Origin: Streptomyces albidoflavus
Lineage (GTDB): Bacteria > Actinomycetota > Actinomycetes > Streptomycetales > Streptomycetaceae
Reading direction: 5' to 3'
Assembly (NCBI RefSeq): GCF_000719955.1
Contig: NZ_JOII01000041.1
Location: forward strand, 1 to 44,269
DNA: 44,269 nt
Shown: one piece after another, positions 1 to 7,757 of the stretch
Position numbering within the stretch: the first letter of the stretch is position 1
How the letters are laid out: each line of letters opens with the position of its first letter
The notes under the pieces: model-generated
What the model was told of the DNA's origin: nothing
Seen by the model: only the letters and a program-made list of their open reading frames with translations
Database searches by the model: none
Translations under genes and position numbers: made by a program

Positions 1-1557
1 AGCTGGGGGGGCTGGGGCAGGGGGCCTTTGACGTGGCACGCGGGTGAGGATCACGGCGGGGTCCTCATCCGAGGCGCCTCCGCCGCCGGGGAGCTGAGGC
101 AAGCCTCCGCCTCCTCCGCCTCCTCCACCGGGCCGAGGACGCCGGCGCCCGGGGAGAGTGCGTACAGGCTGGTGATCAACGCCGCCGTCGCGGCGGCGCC
201 CGCCGCCTCGGTTCAGCATCTTGGAGAAGAGGAGGACGCCCAGCATCCCGGACGTGGTGCCACGGACGCCGAAAATTTGGGCAATGACCGCCCGGAAGTT
301 CATCCCGACGATGGCGGCGGCGATACTCAGGCCACTGCCAGGGAGCCACCCGTACACACCGAACATCTGCGTCGAGGCGGCCTGGACGGAGAGCACCGCG
401 CCGAGGACCAAGGTCGCGATGAGGCTTTCAAGGGTCCGCGCAAGGAGCTGATCAAACCAGGCGAGGCCCCACTCGCGGGGGCGGCCGGGGATAACCCACA
501 GACACGCAAAGATCACGCCCGTCAATAGCAACATGAGTGCGCCGAGGAGGCTCGCCAGTGAGGTAAAGGCGAGCATCAGGACCAGAGCCGCGAACAGAAT
601 TACTGAGATCAGGGCTGGCACGGTGACCATGATCCGGCCAATAGGGTTATGCCCCTGACGCCAATTAACGGAGTCACCCCCGACCGCTTCCTCGGTTACG
701 GTCTCTTGCAGCCACTCTTTACGCTTGTCTACGTCGGTGCCTTGGTCAAGCAGATCCTTGCCGTACTTCTTGCAGACTTCAAATGAGCCGAATTCTGCGA
801 CGCACCATGGAGTCGCAACATACGCGCGCCACACGGCGTCACTCGACTTTCGGAGGGCGTCGTCCCGGCCGTTACCACTGAATTTCGGCTCATGGTCCAG
901 CTTGAACGGGAAGTCGCCTGTCCCGTCGCCGAGACCTTGCGACGTCGCGTTCATGGTGACGCTCGACCCGATCTGACGGGCGCTGTCGATACCGCCAACC
1001 CAGGTCTGAGGGCTACTCAGGAGGGAAACCGAGACCACGCCGGCAATCAGCACCCAGGCGATCTGCGAGAGCCCCCCGCCTCCACCGCCCTTCCGGTGCT
1101 GAACGAACGCCACCAGGCCGCCAACGGCAAGTGCGCTCGGGAGGAGCGTCACAGTGAGGCCCTCGGCGGCCCCGCCGATACTCTTGGTGATGGCGTTTTC
1201 AAGTTCCGGAATGGTGGTCAGTTGAAAAATCCACCTAACAACAACGATGCACGCCGTACCTAGTACGGCAATCAGGCCCATGCAAATATCCGCAATGGTC
1301 TCGGCCATCGGGTCGAGAACATCCCAGGTGCCGAAATCGGAATCTAGCCGCCACAGAGACGGATTGCTATACGTCTCATATAGAGTTCCCTGCCCTTCGG
1401 GCACTTTGGAATCAGGCGACGGCATTAGGTCACCGATTCCCGTCGGGTCGATATCCTCGGCGTGCGCCTGTCCCGCAAAAACCATCAAGGTGGTGAAGGC
1501 GAACAGTAGCGGTGTCAACAGGGTCCGCAGCCGCGGCAAGTTGTAGTAGACGAGCAC
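1..1557 (-). CDS. TrbL/VirB6/TcpH-like polytopic conjugation membrane protein (3' end cut by contig edge)
   Basis: Reading leftward from GTG at 1557 the frame stays open to base 1, giving 519 residues without a stop, so the C terminus is missing. A GGGGG ribosome site lies 6 bases before the GTG, and the stop of the upstream lipoprotein gene is 2 bases away. Residues 1-33 form a signal peptide ending AHA before EDID. About seven to eight hydrophobic segments follow, roughly residues 78-104, 125-145, 165-180, 300-350 and 360-410. The last visible part is a Gly/Pro-rich tail with runs of glycine. Position after a VirB4-like ATPase and the topology suggest the inner-membrane channel subunit (VirB6/TrbL; TcpH in Tcp systems; the Streptomyces SCO6881-type family). 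Channel function is inferred from topology and synteny. Confidence 0.75.
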   Translation of the reverse strand, partial: MLVYYNLPRLRTLLTPLLFAFTTLMVFAGQAHAEDIDPTGIGDLMPSPDSKVPEGQGTLYETYSNPSLWRLDSDFGTWDVLDPMAETIADICMGLIAVLGTACIVVVRWIFQLTTIPELENAITKSIGGAAEGLTVTLLPSALAVGGLVAFVQHRKGGGGGGLSQIAWVLIAGVVSVSLLSSPQTWVGGIDSARQIGSSVTMNATSQGLGDGTGDFPFKLDHEPKFSGNGRDDALRKSSDAVWRAYVATPWCVAEFGSFEVCKKYGKDLLDQGTDVDKRKEWLQETVTEEAVGGDSVNWRQGHNPIGRIMVTVPALISVILFAALVLMLAFTSLASLLGALMLLLTGVIFACLWVIPGRPREWGLAWFDQLLARTLESLIATLVLGAVLSVQAASTQMFGVYGWLPGSGLSIAAAIVGMNFRAVIAQIFGVRGTTSGMLGVLLFSKMLNRGGGRRRDGGVDHQPVRTLPGRRRPRPGGGGGGGGGLPQLPGGGGASDEDPAVILTRVPRQRPPAPAPPA

Positions 1558-1559
1558 CG

Positions 1560-2186
1560 TTATCCCCCTGACAGAGCGGTGCGGACCGGCGAGCCGTGCC
1601 CCATGTCGCCCTCTTGTACGTCCTCGTGCTGGTCGATGAGCCAGGCCCCGCCCTGCTGGACCAGGCGCAGCGCGCGGCGGGTGGTGGTGGCGTCCTTGTC
1701 GGGCCACTTCACGGTGTAGGTGACGAGCACGCCGTACCCGGCCGGGTGGTCCGCGACGGCCGAGACCTCGACGACGTCCGAGGCCGAGACGGGGCCGATG
1801 TCGGCGCGGTCCGGCCCGGTGGGCGTGCGGGAGGCGACGGGTTCGGGTGTCGAGCCGTCGGCGTACGTCGGCGGGGAGAACGACGGCGAGGGGCTCGTCT
1901 CGCTCGGGTCGGGCGTGGGCTCGTCCACGGTGAGCCGGTCGGCGCACTCCTCGACCGTGCCGCCGCGCAGCCGCGAGGAGCTGAGGCCGCAAGCGGTCTT
2001 CCTGTCCTCTCGGTTGGCAGCCTCCTGGTACTGCTTGGCCACCTTCACGAGCGCGTCGTCCTTCGGGGCCTGCTGCCCGCCGGCACTCGGATTGCCGCCC
2101 TTGGTCCCGCCATCACCGTCCGAGGAGCATCCGGCAAGGGCGAGGATGCCGGCGGCCAGTACGGCGGCCGTCGCCGTGCGCTTCAT
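1560..2186 (-). CDS. Conjugation-module lipoprotein
   Basis: 208 residues starting MKRTATAAVL, with a lipobox LAGC at residues 16-19, so it should be lipid-anchored outside the membrane. A Gly-rich linker, a helical segment with two Cys (around residues 66 and 80), a Pro/Ser/Thr linker and a C-terminal beta-rich part (VLVTYTVKW ... GGAWLIDQ) follow; the last is reminiscent of NTF2/VirB8-like folds, but only weakly. The ATG overlaps the stop of the VirB4-like gene by 4 bases, and the stop is 2 bases before the polytopic membrane gene, so the three are translationally coupled. A longer reading frame upstream is rejected because it enters the ATPase gene. Specific function unknown. Confidence 0.8.
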   Translation of the reverse strand: MKRTATAAVLAAGILALAGCSSDGDGGTKGGNPSAGGQQAPKDDALVKVAKQYQEAANREDRKTACGLSSSRLRGGTVEECADRLTVDEPTPDPSETSPSPSFSPPTYADGSTPEPVASRTPTGPDRADIGPVSASDVVEVSAVADHPAGYGVLVTYTVKWPDKDATTTRRALRLVQQGGAWLIDQHEDVQEGDMGHGSPVRTALSGG

Positions 2187-4741
2187 GCGTCCACCTTTTC
2201 CATGCTCACGGGGGCGTCGTCGGCCGACTGGTCGGCCGCCTTGGGCGAGGTGTCGAGGAGGGCGAGGAGCTCGGCACTCGGTACGTCCCACTGGACGGTG
2301 GCGCAACTGAACCGACGGTCGCGGATCACGCAATGGCCGTGCCGGATCTCGCCGTCGGGCAGGAGGCCGACGGACTGAATCAGGGCCCGGGTGTGGGCGT
2401 CCTTGGGCAGGCTGAGGAGCTCGGCCAAGGCGTTCTGCTGCTCGCGGGTGGTGAGCTGGAACCCGGCCACGGTGGTGAGCTGTTCGAGGACGCCGACCAT
2501 GGAGACGAGCGACTCGGGGTCTTGCGTGTCCAGGAGGAGCGACGTCGCCAAGGCGCGGCCCACTCGGGCGATGTACTGCAAGAAGCTTGACCCCTCCCGC
2601 GTGGCGGTGAGGACGTGGACCTCGGGGACGGCGACAACCTTGCGCAGGCCGCGCAGGTCGCGGCGGCCCGCGGTGGTGACGCCGAACGCCAGCATGGAGT
2701 GCATGAGGGCGACACTCAGGCGCTTCATGGGGGTCCAGTCGCGGCGGGCCTCCTCGGGCTGGGGCAGGGAGAGGCCCGGCATCTGCACGACGAAGATCCC
2801 CGGTTCAGGACTAATGGGCGATCCGGCGCCGGTCGGGCGGCCCATGAACGGCGCACCCAAGGCGTTCTGTGCGAGCTCGTACAGGGCCTCACCCGCCTTG
2901 CGGCCGAGCTCATCGTCCATCTGTCGCAGGTACTCGATCACCTTCCAGGTGGCGGGGTCACCCTGGCTGATCACCTCGTTCACCGCGCGGGTGATGGGAG
3001 TCTCGGCCCCGAGCTCGCGCAGCCACTCGGGGATGGCGACGGAGAGTTGCGCCGGCACTTCGCCTCGGGCGACGTCGACACCCTCGGACGCCAGGAGCGT
3101 GAACAGGTCGACGGCCCCGGCGAACTTGGGGCCGGTCTCGATGAGGTGAGCGTTCAGACCGTAGCGGCGAGCCGCGGTCACCAGGCCGCCAAGGTCACCC
3201 TTGAAGTCCAGCGCGAGGGCGTAGGAGCCGCGAAATCCGGCGTCGAGGAGGCTCAACATCATGGCCGTCGTCTTACCTCGGCCACTCCTGCCGACGAACG
3301 CCGTCGTCGTCGCGTCGCCCCTGTCGCTGCCCGCGGTCACATCGTTGCGGAAGACACCGGGCGTGCTGCCGGTCAGGTACCCGACGATGGGGCCGCGATC
3401 GTCGCCGACCTTGGCGCCGCCCCACCACCAGGAGCCGGACAGGGCCGTGACGTCGCGGACGTGGCCGAGGTCGGGCACCCGCAGTTGGTCGCCCGGCTGC
3501 ATTTCGAGCCAGAGCTCGCGCTGTTCCTCCTCGCCGACGGTGACCTCGATCCCGAACCCGCCGTAATGCGTGGTCACCGCGTCGATGCGTGCGCGGAGGT
3601 CTTCGAGGGACGTCTCGCTCGTCACGATCACCCGGGGGTGATCGTCGACGAGGGTCACGTCCTCACGCCGCATGTCGCGGGTGAGCTCAGCCATAACGTC
3701 TTCGGTCTCCTCGATGTCCCGGCCGGGGTCCTCAGCCGACGCCTTCGAGGCACTGCGGCGCTGTTCCTTGGCCGACCGGCGGGCCTCATCCACCTTCTTG
3801 AGGGCGTCGCGCTTGGGCATCACGCGGAACCGTACGGACGCCTCAGGGCTCACGGGCTGGATGAGCGCGGCCGGGTCGAGGTCCGGGTCGAGGTGGGCCT
3901 CGTCGATTTCCGGCACGTAGTTGATCTCGGAGAGGACGCGCAGCCACTCGCCGTTTCCGGGACTCTCCATCTGCTCGGGGAAGCCGCTCATCGTCAGCAC
4001 CGACACCCAGGCCGTCACGTCGCCGTGGGCGTCGACCACCCGCAGGTGATCGGGGTGGGGCAGGATGCGCCCGCGCGTGAGGGCGGCGAGCTTGGCGCCC
4101 GCGATGACGCCGGCACGCGGGGCGGGGAGCGGCGTGCCGCGGTGCTGCTCACGGCTGATCATCCATGCGAGCATCTCGACGGATGCGGGCTGCGCCTTCC
4201 ACGGGGAGGACTCTAGGCGGCGGCCAAGGCGGCGCATCTGCGCGTCGAGGCGGGCGAGTTCACGGGAACCGATGGTCGAGGAGTTGAGGCCGAGGCCGCC
4301 CTCGACACCCCGGCGGCCGAGCTTCTGCGCCTGCCCGGCGCGCTCGGTGAGGCGCACGCCGAGGAGGAGGTGACGCGTCGGCAAGGCGATCTGTTCGAGG
4401 CGGCCGACACGGATCTGTGCCCACTCCTGCCAGTCCCCTGCGGTGAACATCTCGGCAGCCTCGGCGGCGTAGTCCTCGGCGTGCAGCGGAGACCACAGCA
4501 CCCGAAGGTGACATTCGTGCCCGGCGAGGGTGCGGGCGAGGGCCGAGTTCGCGGCGTCGAGTTCGCCGTCGCGGGCCGTCTCAGACATGAGGTCGGTGTT
4601 CGAGGAGGCGAGGACGTACCACGCTTCCGTGTGGCTGTCGGTGATGACGAGGCCGTCGGACAGGGCGACGTACTGCGGCGGCATCGCCGAGCGGTCACCG
4701 CCCACCCCCAGGAACGTCCCAACCTTCTGTAGAACCTTCAC
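2183..4741 (-). CDS. VirB4/TcpF-like conjugation ATPase
   Basis: 852 residues from a GTG that overlaps the stop of the preceding gene by 4 bases. The N-terminal ~450 residues are a VirB4-like N domain; Walker A GRSGRGKTT lies near residue 488 and a Walker B-like strand VVAVPEVHVL near 705. A DTQDPES stretch follows, as in the sensor/arginine region of VirB4-type motors. These hexameric ATPases energise assembly and transport of type IV secretion channels at the membrane. Neighbours are a two-helix TcpE/PrgI-like protein upstream and a lipoprotein plus VirB6-like protein downstream, the order typical of Gram-positive conjugation modules. A Pro-Glu replaces the usual Asp-Glu in Walker B. The ATPase family is confident; the exact subfamily is less so. 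Confidence 0.85.
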   Translation of the reverse strand: MKVLQKVGTFLGVGGDRSAMPPQYVALSDGLVITDSHTEAWYVLASSNTDLMSETARDGELDAANSALARTLAGHECHLRVLWSPLHAEDYAAEAAEMFTAGDWQEWAQIRVGRLEQIALPTRHLLLGVRLTERAGQAQKLGRRGVEGGLGLNSSTIGSRELARLDAQMRRLGRRLESSPWKAQPASVEMLAWMISREQHRGTPLPAPRAGVIAGAKLAALTRGRILPHPDHLRVVDAHGDVTAWVSVLTMSGFPEQMESPGNGEWLRVLSEINYVPEIDEAHLDPDLDPAALIQPVSPEASVRFRVMPKRDALKKVDEARRSAKEQRRSASKASAEDPGRDIEETEDVMAELTRDMRREDVTLVDDHPRVIVTSETSLEDLRARIDAVTTHYGGFGIEVTVGEEEQRELWLEMQPGDQLRVPDLGHVRDVTALSGSWWWGGAKVGDDRGPIVGYLTGSTPGVFRNDVTAGSDRGDATTTAFVGRSGRGKTTAMMLSLLDAGFRGSYALALDFKGDLGGLVTAARRYGLNAHLIETGPKFAGAVDLFTLLASEGVDVARGEVPAQLSVAIPEWLRELGAETPITRAVNEVISQGDPATWKVIEYLRQMDDELGRKAGEALYELAQNALGAPFMGRPTGAGSPISPEPGIFVVQMPGLSLPQPEEARRDWTPMKRLSVALMHSMLAFGVTTAGRRDLRGLRKVVAVPEVHVLTATREGSSFLQYIARVGRALATSLLLDTQDPESLVSMVGVLEQLTTVAGFQLTTREQQNALAELLSLPKDAHTRALIQSVGLLPDGEIRHGHCVIRDRRFSCATVQWDVPSAELLALLDTSPKAADQSADDAPVSMEKVDA

Positions 4742-5307
4742 GACATGTTCCCCCTGTACTGCTGCGTTGCCTTGCGGCCGTACGCCTTGCCGACGGCGTC
4801 AGGGCCGTACAGGCGAGGGCGCGCGGAGAGTCGGACCGGGGCGCCGGCACCGGGCGGGACGGACTCCTCCTCGCCGAGCCAGCGCTCGACGAGCGGGCCG
4901 AGCGGCGACTCGGCGAGGAGCTCGGTCTTACCCGCCCACCGGGCGCGGCGGCTGATCCACTCGCTCCGGTTGGCGGCGCGGCGCCCGGCGCTGATGATGG
5001 GCCGGTGTCCGATGACGAGGTACCGGACACCGATCGACCACCGGGTGATGTTCCATCGGCGCTCGACTATCCGGGATCGCTGCGTGCCGTAGACGACGGT
5101 GATCAGCGGGGGCAGGAAGTAGAGCGTAAACGTGATCTTGGAGGGGAGGCCGAAGAGAAGCACCAGGGGGCCGGTCCACAGGGCGTAGAGCACGAGCCCC
5201 AGGACCAGGGCGCGGCGGGGCGCCCCTTCCCCCAAGTCCATGCCGAGCAACTCGTGCTGCTTGGTCTCCAGGTCAAAATGCCTGGTGTACGTGTGCCCTA
5301 CGCGCAT
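4738..5307 (-). CDS. TcpE/PrgI-like two-helix conjugation protein
   Basis: 189 residues starting MRVGHTYTRHF; the ATG shares its first base with the upstream TGA (TGATG), which fixes the start over a longer frame. Two adjacent membrane segments lie near residues 33-53 and 57-73 and are followed by a basic cytosolic C-terminal half. This size and topology directly upstream of a VirB4-like ATPase fit the TcpE/PrgI/VirB3 class, which anchors the ATPase to the inner-membrane complex. The assignment rests on topology and gene order, since these proteins diverge strongly. The gene overlaps the ATPase gene by 4 bases. Confidence 0.65.
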   Translation of the reverse strand: MRVGHTYTRHFDLETKQHELLGMDLGEGAPRRALVLGLVLYALWTGPLVLLFGLPSKITFTLYFLPPLITVVYGTQRSRIVERRWNITRWSIGVRYLVIGHRPIISAGRRAANRSEWISRRARWAGKTELLAESPLGPLVERWLGEEESVPPGAGAPVRLSARPRLYGPDAVGKAYGRKATQQYRGNMS

Positions 5308-5570
5308 CAGGCAGACCCCGAGACCTTGCCCCATACACCCGTGAGGAAGCCCTGTACAGCGTCGGGGGCCCAGATGATCGCGCCGACGAACACGGCGGCC
5401 ACCCCGAGGGTGACCATCTCTCCCCACTCCTTCTTAAGGAAGTGCCCGAGGGCCCTCACCGCGAGGAACGCGGCGAAGAGGTTCCCGACCACAATCAAGA
5501 TCCAGTCTTTGAGCTCCGCCCCGGTGGTGAGTGGCGCGGCGAGCTCGACGAGGCGGTGCACAGGTTCCAC
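5307..5570 (-). CDS. Small TcpD-like membrane protein
   Basis: 87 residues from GTG at 5570 with GGGGGA five bases upstream. Two hydrophobic stretches are visible, about residues 22-42 (WILIVVGNLFAAFLAV) and 52-70 (VTLGVAAVFVGAIIW). It sits between the TcpC-like and TcpE-like genes, which is the place of TcpD in Tn916/pCW3-type modules. Function is inferred only from size, topology and position. An 83-base gap upstream contains a promoter-like CAGCTCACAAAT box, so this gene may head its own transcript. Confidence 0.6.
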   Translation of the reverse strand: MEPVHRLVELAAPLTTGAELKDWILIVVGNLFAAFLAVRALGHFLKKEWGEMVTLGVAAVFVGAIIWAPDAVQGFLTGVWGKVSGSA

Positions 5571-5653
5571 GGGTTCCCCCTTGTACGTGAACGGTCAGGT
5601 GCATCATGAGGTATGACGGTTGCTCATGATTTGTGAGCTGGGGGCATGGCGGG

Positions 5654-6793
5654 TCAGGTGGACCCGCCCCGGACGTCGTCGACCTGCCACCGGTGGGCGT
5701 CCGACGTCGACACCCGCGTGATGGTCACGCGGTAGACCTGCTCGACTGAGGCCCCCGCGAGGGACCAGGAGACGAGAGCGGTACCGGTACGAGTGTCACC
5801 GCCCCCGGAGTCCGCGGACCAGGAGACGAGGCCCTTGTACTCGACCCCAGCCGGGAGCGCCGGCACGCTCGCACCCGGCGCTGTAACGGCGTCGGTGTCG
5901 CCCGCAGCGTACGCGGCAAAGAACTTGTCGACTGCCCCCTCGGTCTGCGTGCTCAACTCGGGGTCGGTCTGCGTCGTGGGCGTGTCCGGGGCCTTGGGCC
6001 CGTGCTCGGGGATACCCACGAGGCCCGGCCGCCCAGTGACGGCGATCTGCCCGGAGCTCTCGACGACCGGCACGTCGAGGCCGACCCACCGGGCCGGTTG
6101 CTCCGCAGGGGCGGGCGCCTTCTTCTTGCCCTTGGCGGGTTCAGCCTCGATCACGGGGCGGAGGAGAACCTCGACCCGTACACGCGCCTGGCCGTTCTTG
6201 GCCTCGGTGACCGCGCCCGGCTGGACAGCTAGCACATCTTGGTGGCCGCGCCCGTCCCATCCCATCGTGGCGTCGGCGTCCGGGGGGAGAACCGAAGCGA
6301 GGAGCTGCTCGCGCTCCTCGGCCTTGCCCTCGTCCCACCCGAGGTAGGCACGGGCGAATCGCGCGGCGACGGCCTGCGCGGCCTCGTCGGGGTAGGCCGC
6401 CTCGGCCTTCGCGGCGGGCGCCTTGGGCGCTGGCGCCTTGGGCGGGATGACCCAGGCTCGCACTCCGGTGATGGCGGCCAGGACGACGACGAACCAGACC
6501 AAGCCGCGGCCAAAGCGCCTCGCGAACACGGCTCCTGACCGTTCGTCCTGCGGCGTCCACGGGGTGCCCGAGGGAGGTCTCGACGGCGCGGGACGGGTGC
6601 CGCTTTCCGCGCCGCCGGTGGCGGTCTGCTGCCGCAGCTCGGCACCCGCAGACTCCCACGGGTTCACTGGCCGGGGTGGCGCAGCCTCGGCCTGTTGGGG
6701 CGCACCCGTCGTCGACTTCTCGCCGGCCTCGCCTTTGCCGCTCGGCTCCGGCAGGCCCATAACCTTTCGGGCAATTCCACCGAGTGATCCCAC
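5654..6793 (-). CDS. TcpC-like conjugation protein (VirB8-type fold)
   Basis: 379 residues from GTG at 6793, chosen because GGGGGAGG ends 6 bases upstream; a longer frame to 6838 lacks such a site. A Pro/Ala-rich cytosolic N terminus (1-90) is followed by one membrane helix (about 96-116), a KAPAPKAPAAKAE linker, and two outside domains (about 130-265 and 290-379) with the NTF2-like pattern of a helical face and DxxxVTApGASVPAL strand region. This two-domain, single-helix layout is that of TcpC/TraM-type proteins, which form the outer part of Gram-positive conjugation channels. It is the first gene of the leftward module, divergent from the HTH regulator at 6970. Confidence 0.75.
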   Translation of the reverse strand: MGSLGGIARKVMGLPEPSGKGEAGEKSTTGAPQQAEAAPPRPVNPWESAGAELRQQTATGGAESGTRPAPSRPPSGTPWTPQDERSGAVFARRFGRGLVWFVVVLAAITGVRAWVIPPKAPAPKAPAAKAEAAYPDEAAQAVAARFARAYLGWDEGKAEEREQLLASVLPPDADATMGWDGRGHQDVLAVQPGAVTEAKNGQARVRVEVLLRPVIEAEPAKGKKKAPAPAEQPARWVGLDVPVVESSGQIAVTGRPGLVGIPEHGPKAPDTPTTQTDPELSTQTEGAVDKFFAAYAAGDTDAVTAPGASVPALPAGVEYKGLVSWSADSGGGDTRTGTALVSWSLAGASVEQVYRVTITRVSTSDAHRWQVDDVRGGST

Positions 6794-6969
6794 TTTCAAC
6801 CTCCCCCGTGCTTGGCCCACTTGGGCACTTCTAAGCACATGATGAGCGACCTTATGCCGTTCCCGATCACAGCGTCAAAGAACTTGGTAACGCTCCGTGC
6901 ACGCTCCCCTGAGTCGACGTCGGGGCGGCTACAGTCCCGGCAACACATCAACGACACTGGGGGCGATCG

Positions 6970-7545
6970 GTGCGCATCCGCAGCAAGGTGCTTAGGAAAC
7001 TTCGCCAGGATTGCGGGATGACTCAGGATCAGTTGGCTTCGGCCTTGGGGTGCTCACGGTCTGCGGTATCGGTTTGGGAAACAACCGGACGACTCCCCCG
7101 GCCTGACCGGCTGCACCTCCTTGCCAATACACTCGGCGTATCAGTAGCCGATCTAATCGAGACCACCGAATCAATTTCACTGGTATCTCTACGCCTTACT
7201 GCTGGAATGCTCGCAAAAGATGTTGCCCACGCACTTAAAGTCTCGCAGTCGACGTATTGTCATGTCGAGCGCGGCCGACAGAGAGTCCCCTCGCGCTGGT
7301 TCCCGATTCTTTCCCAAGCCTTTGAAGTACCGGAGGAATTGCTCGCACCTTTAAGAGAGGAAACACCCACCACGGACGCGAACAGGGGCGCCAAGCAAAT
7401 ATTTGCACCCCCGTACACGTCTCCTTTTTCACTCTTAAGCGCAGCTCCTTCGAATGGCGTCGATTGCAGTCCAGGCCCTGCCGTCCAGAATCACGCCGCG
7501 GGGGCCGGAGTCACTCCACAAGGAGATCACGCTCCATACTCCTAG
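6970..7545 (+). CDS. Double-HTH XRE-family regulator with two TTA codons
   Basis: 191 residues from a GTG preceded by GGGGG. Residues 6-63 are a Cro/C1-type helix-turn-helix (MTQDQLASALGCSRSAVSVWE) and residues 68-125 are a second, degenerate one (MLAKDVAHALKVSQSTYCHVE). The C-terminal ~60 residues are low complexity. The gene is divergent from the TcpC-like operon and convergent with the FtsK-type gene, so it probably controls this transfer module. It is visibly less GC-rich than its neighbours and carries TTA leucine codons at 7351 (residue 128) and 7435 (residue 156), which in Streptomyces need the bldA tRNA. Confidence 0.8.
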   Translation: MRIRSKVLRKLRQDCGMTQDQLASALGCSRSAVSVWETTGRLPRPDRLHLLANTLGVSVADLIETTESISLVSLRLTAGMLAKDVAHALKVSQSTYCHVERGRQRVPSRWFPILSQAFEVPEELLAPLREETPTTDANRGAKQIFAPPYTSPFSLLSAAPSNGVDCSPGPAVQNHAAGAGVTPQGDHAPYS

Positions 7546-7757
7546 CATGCTCATCGCTGCATCAGCGATTATCGCTCGCACCCACTCTCAAATATCCGAT
7601 AGGCGGGATGGGTGAACGTCTTTCGCCATCCGCCGCGAAGAGGGCGGGGGGGGCAGCCTGCCCATCGCCGCATTGGCGCAGATTCACCCGTATACCAGCT
7701 CGACCGAGAGGAAATCAGCCCCCCTCTATCAGGCCGGTGCTCTCATTAGCGAGATCG
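7546..7757 (+). other. Gene-free convergent spacer
   Basis: Spacer between the convergent HTH and FtsK-type genes. It holds only short inverted repeats and a GC-rich patch (AGGGCGGGGGGGG near 7641). I see no promoter, RNA or repeat array here. Confidence 0.4.
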
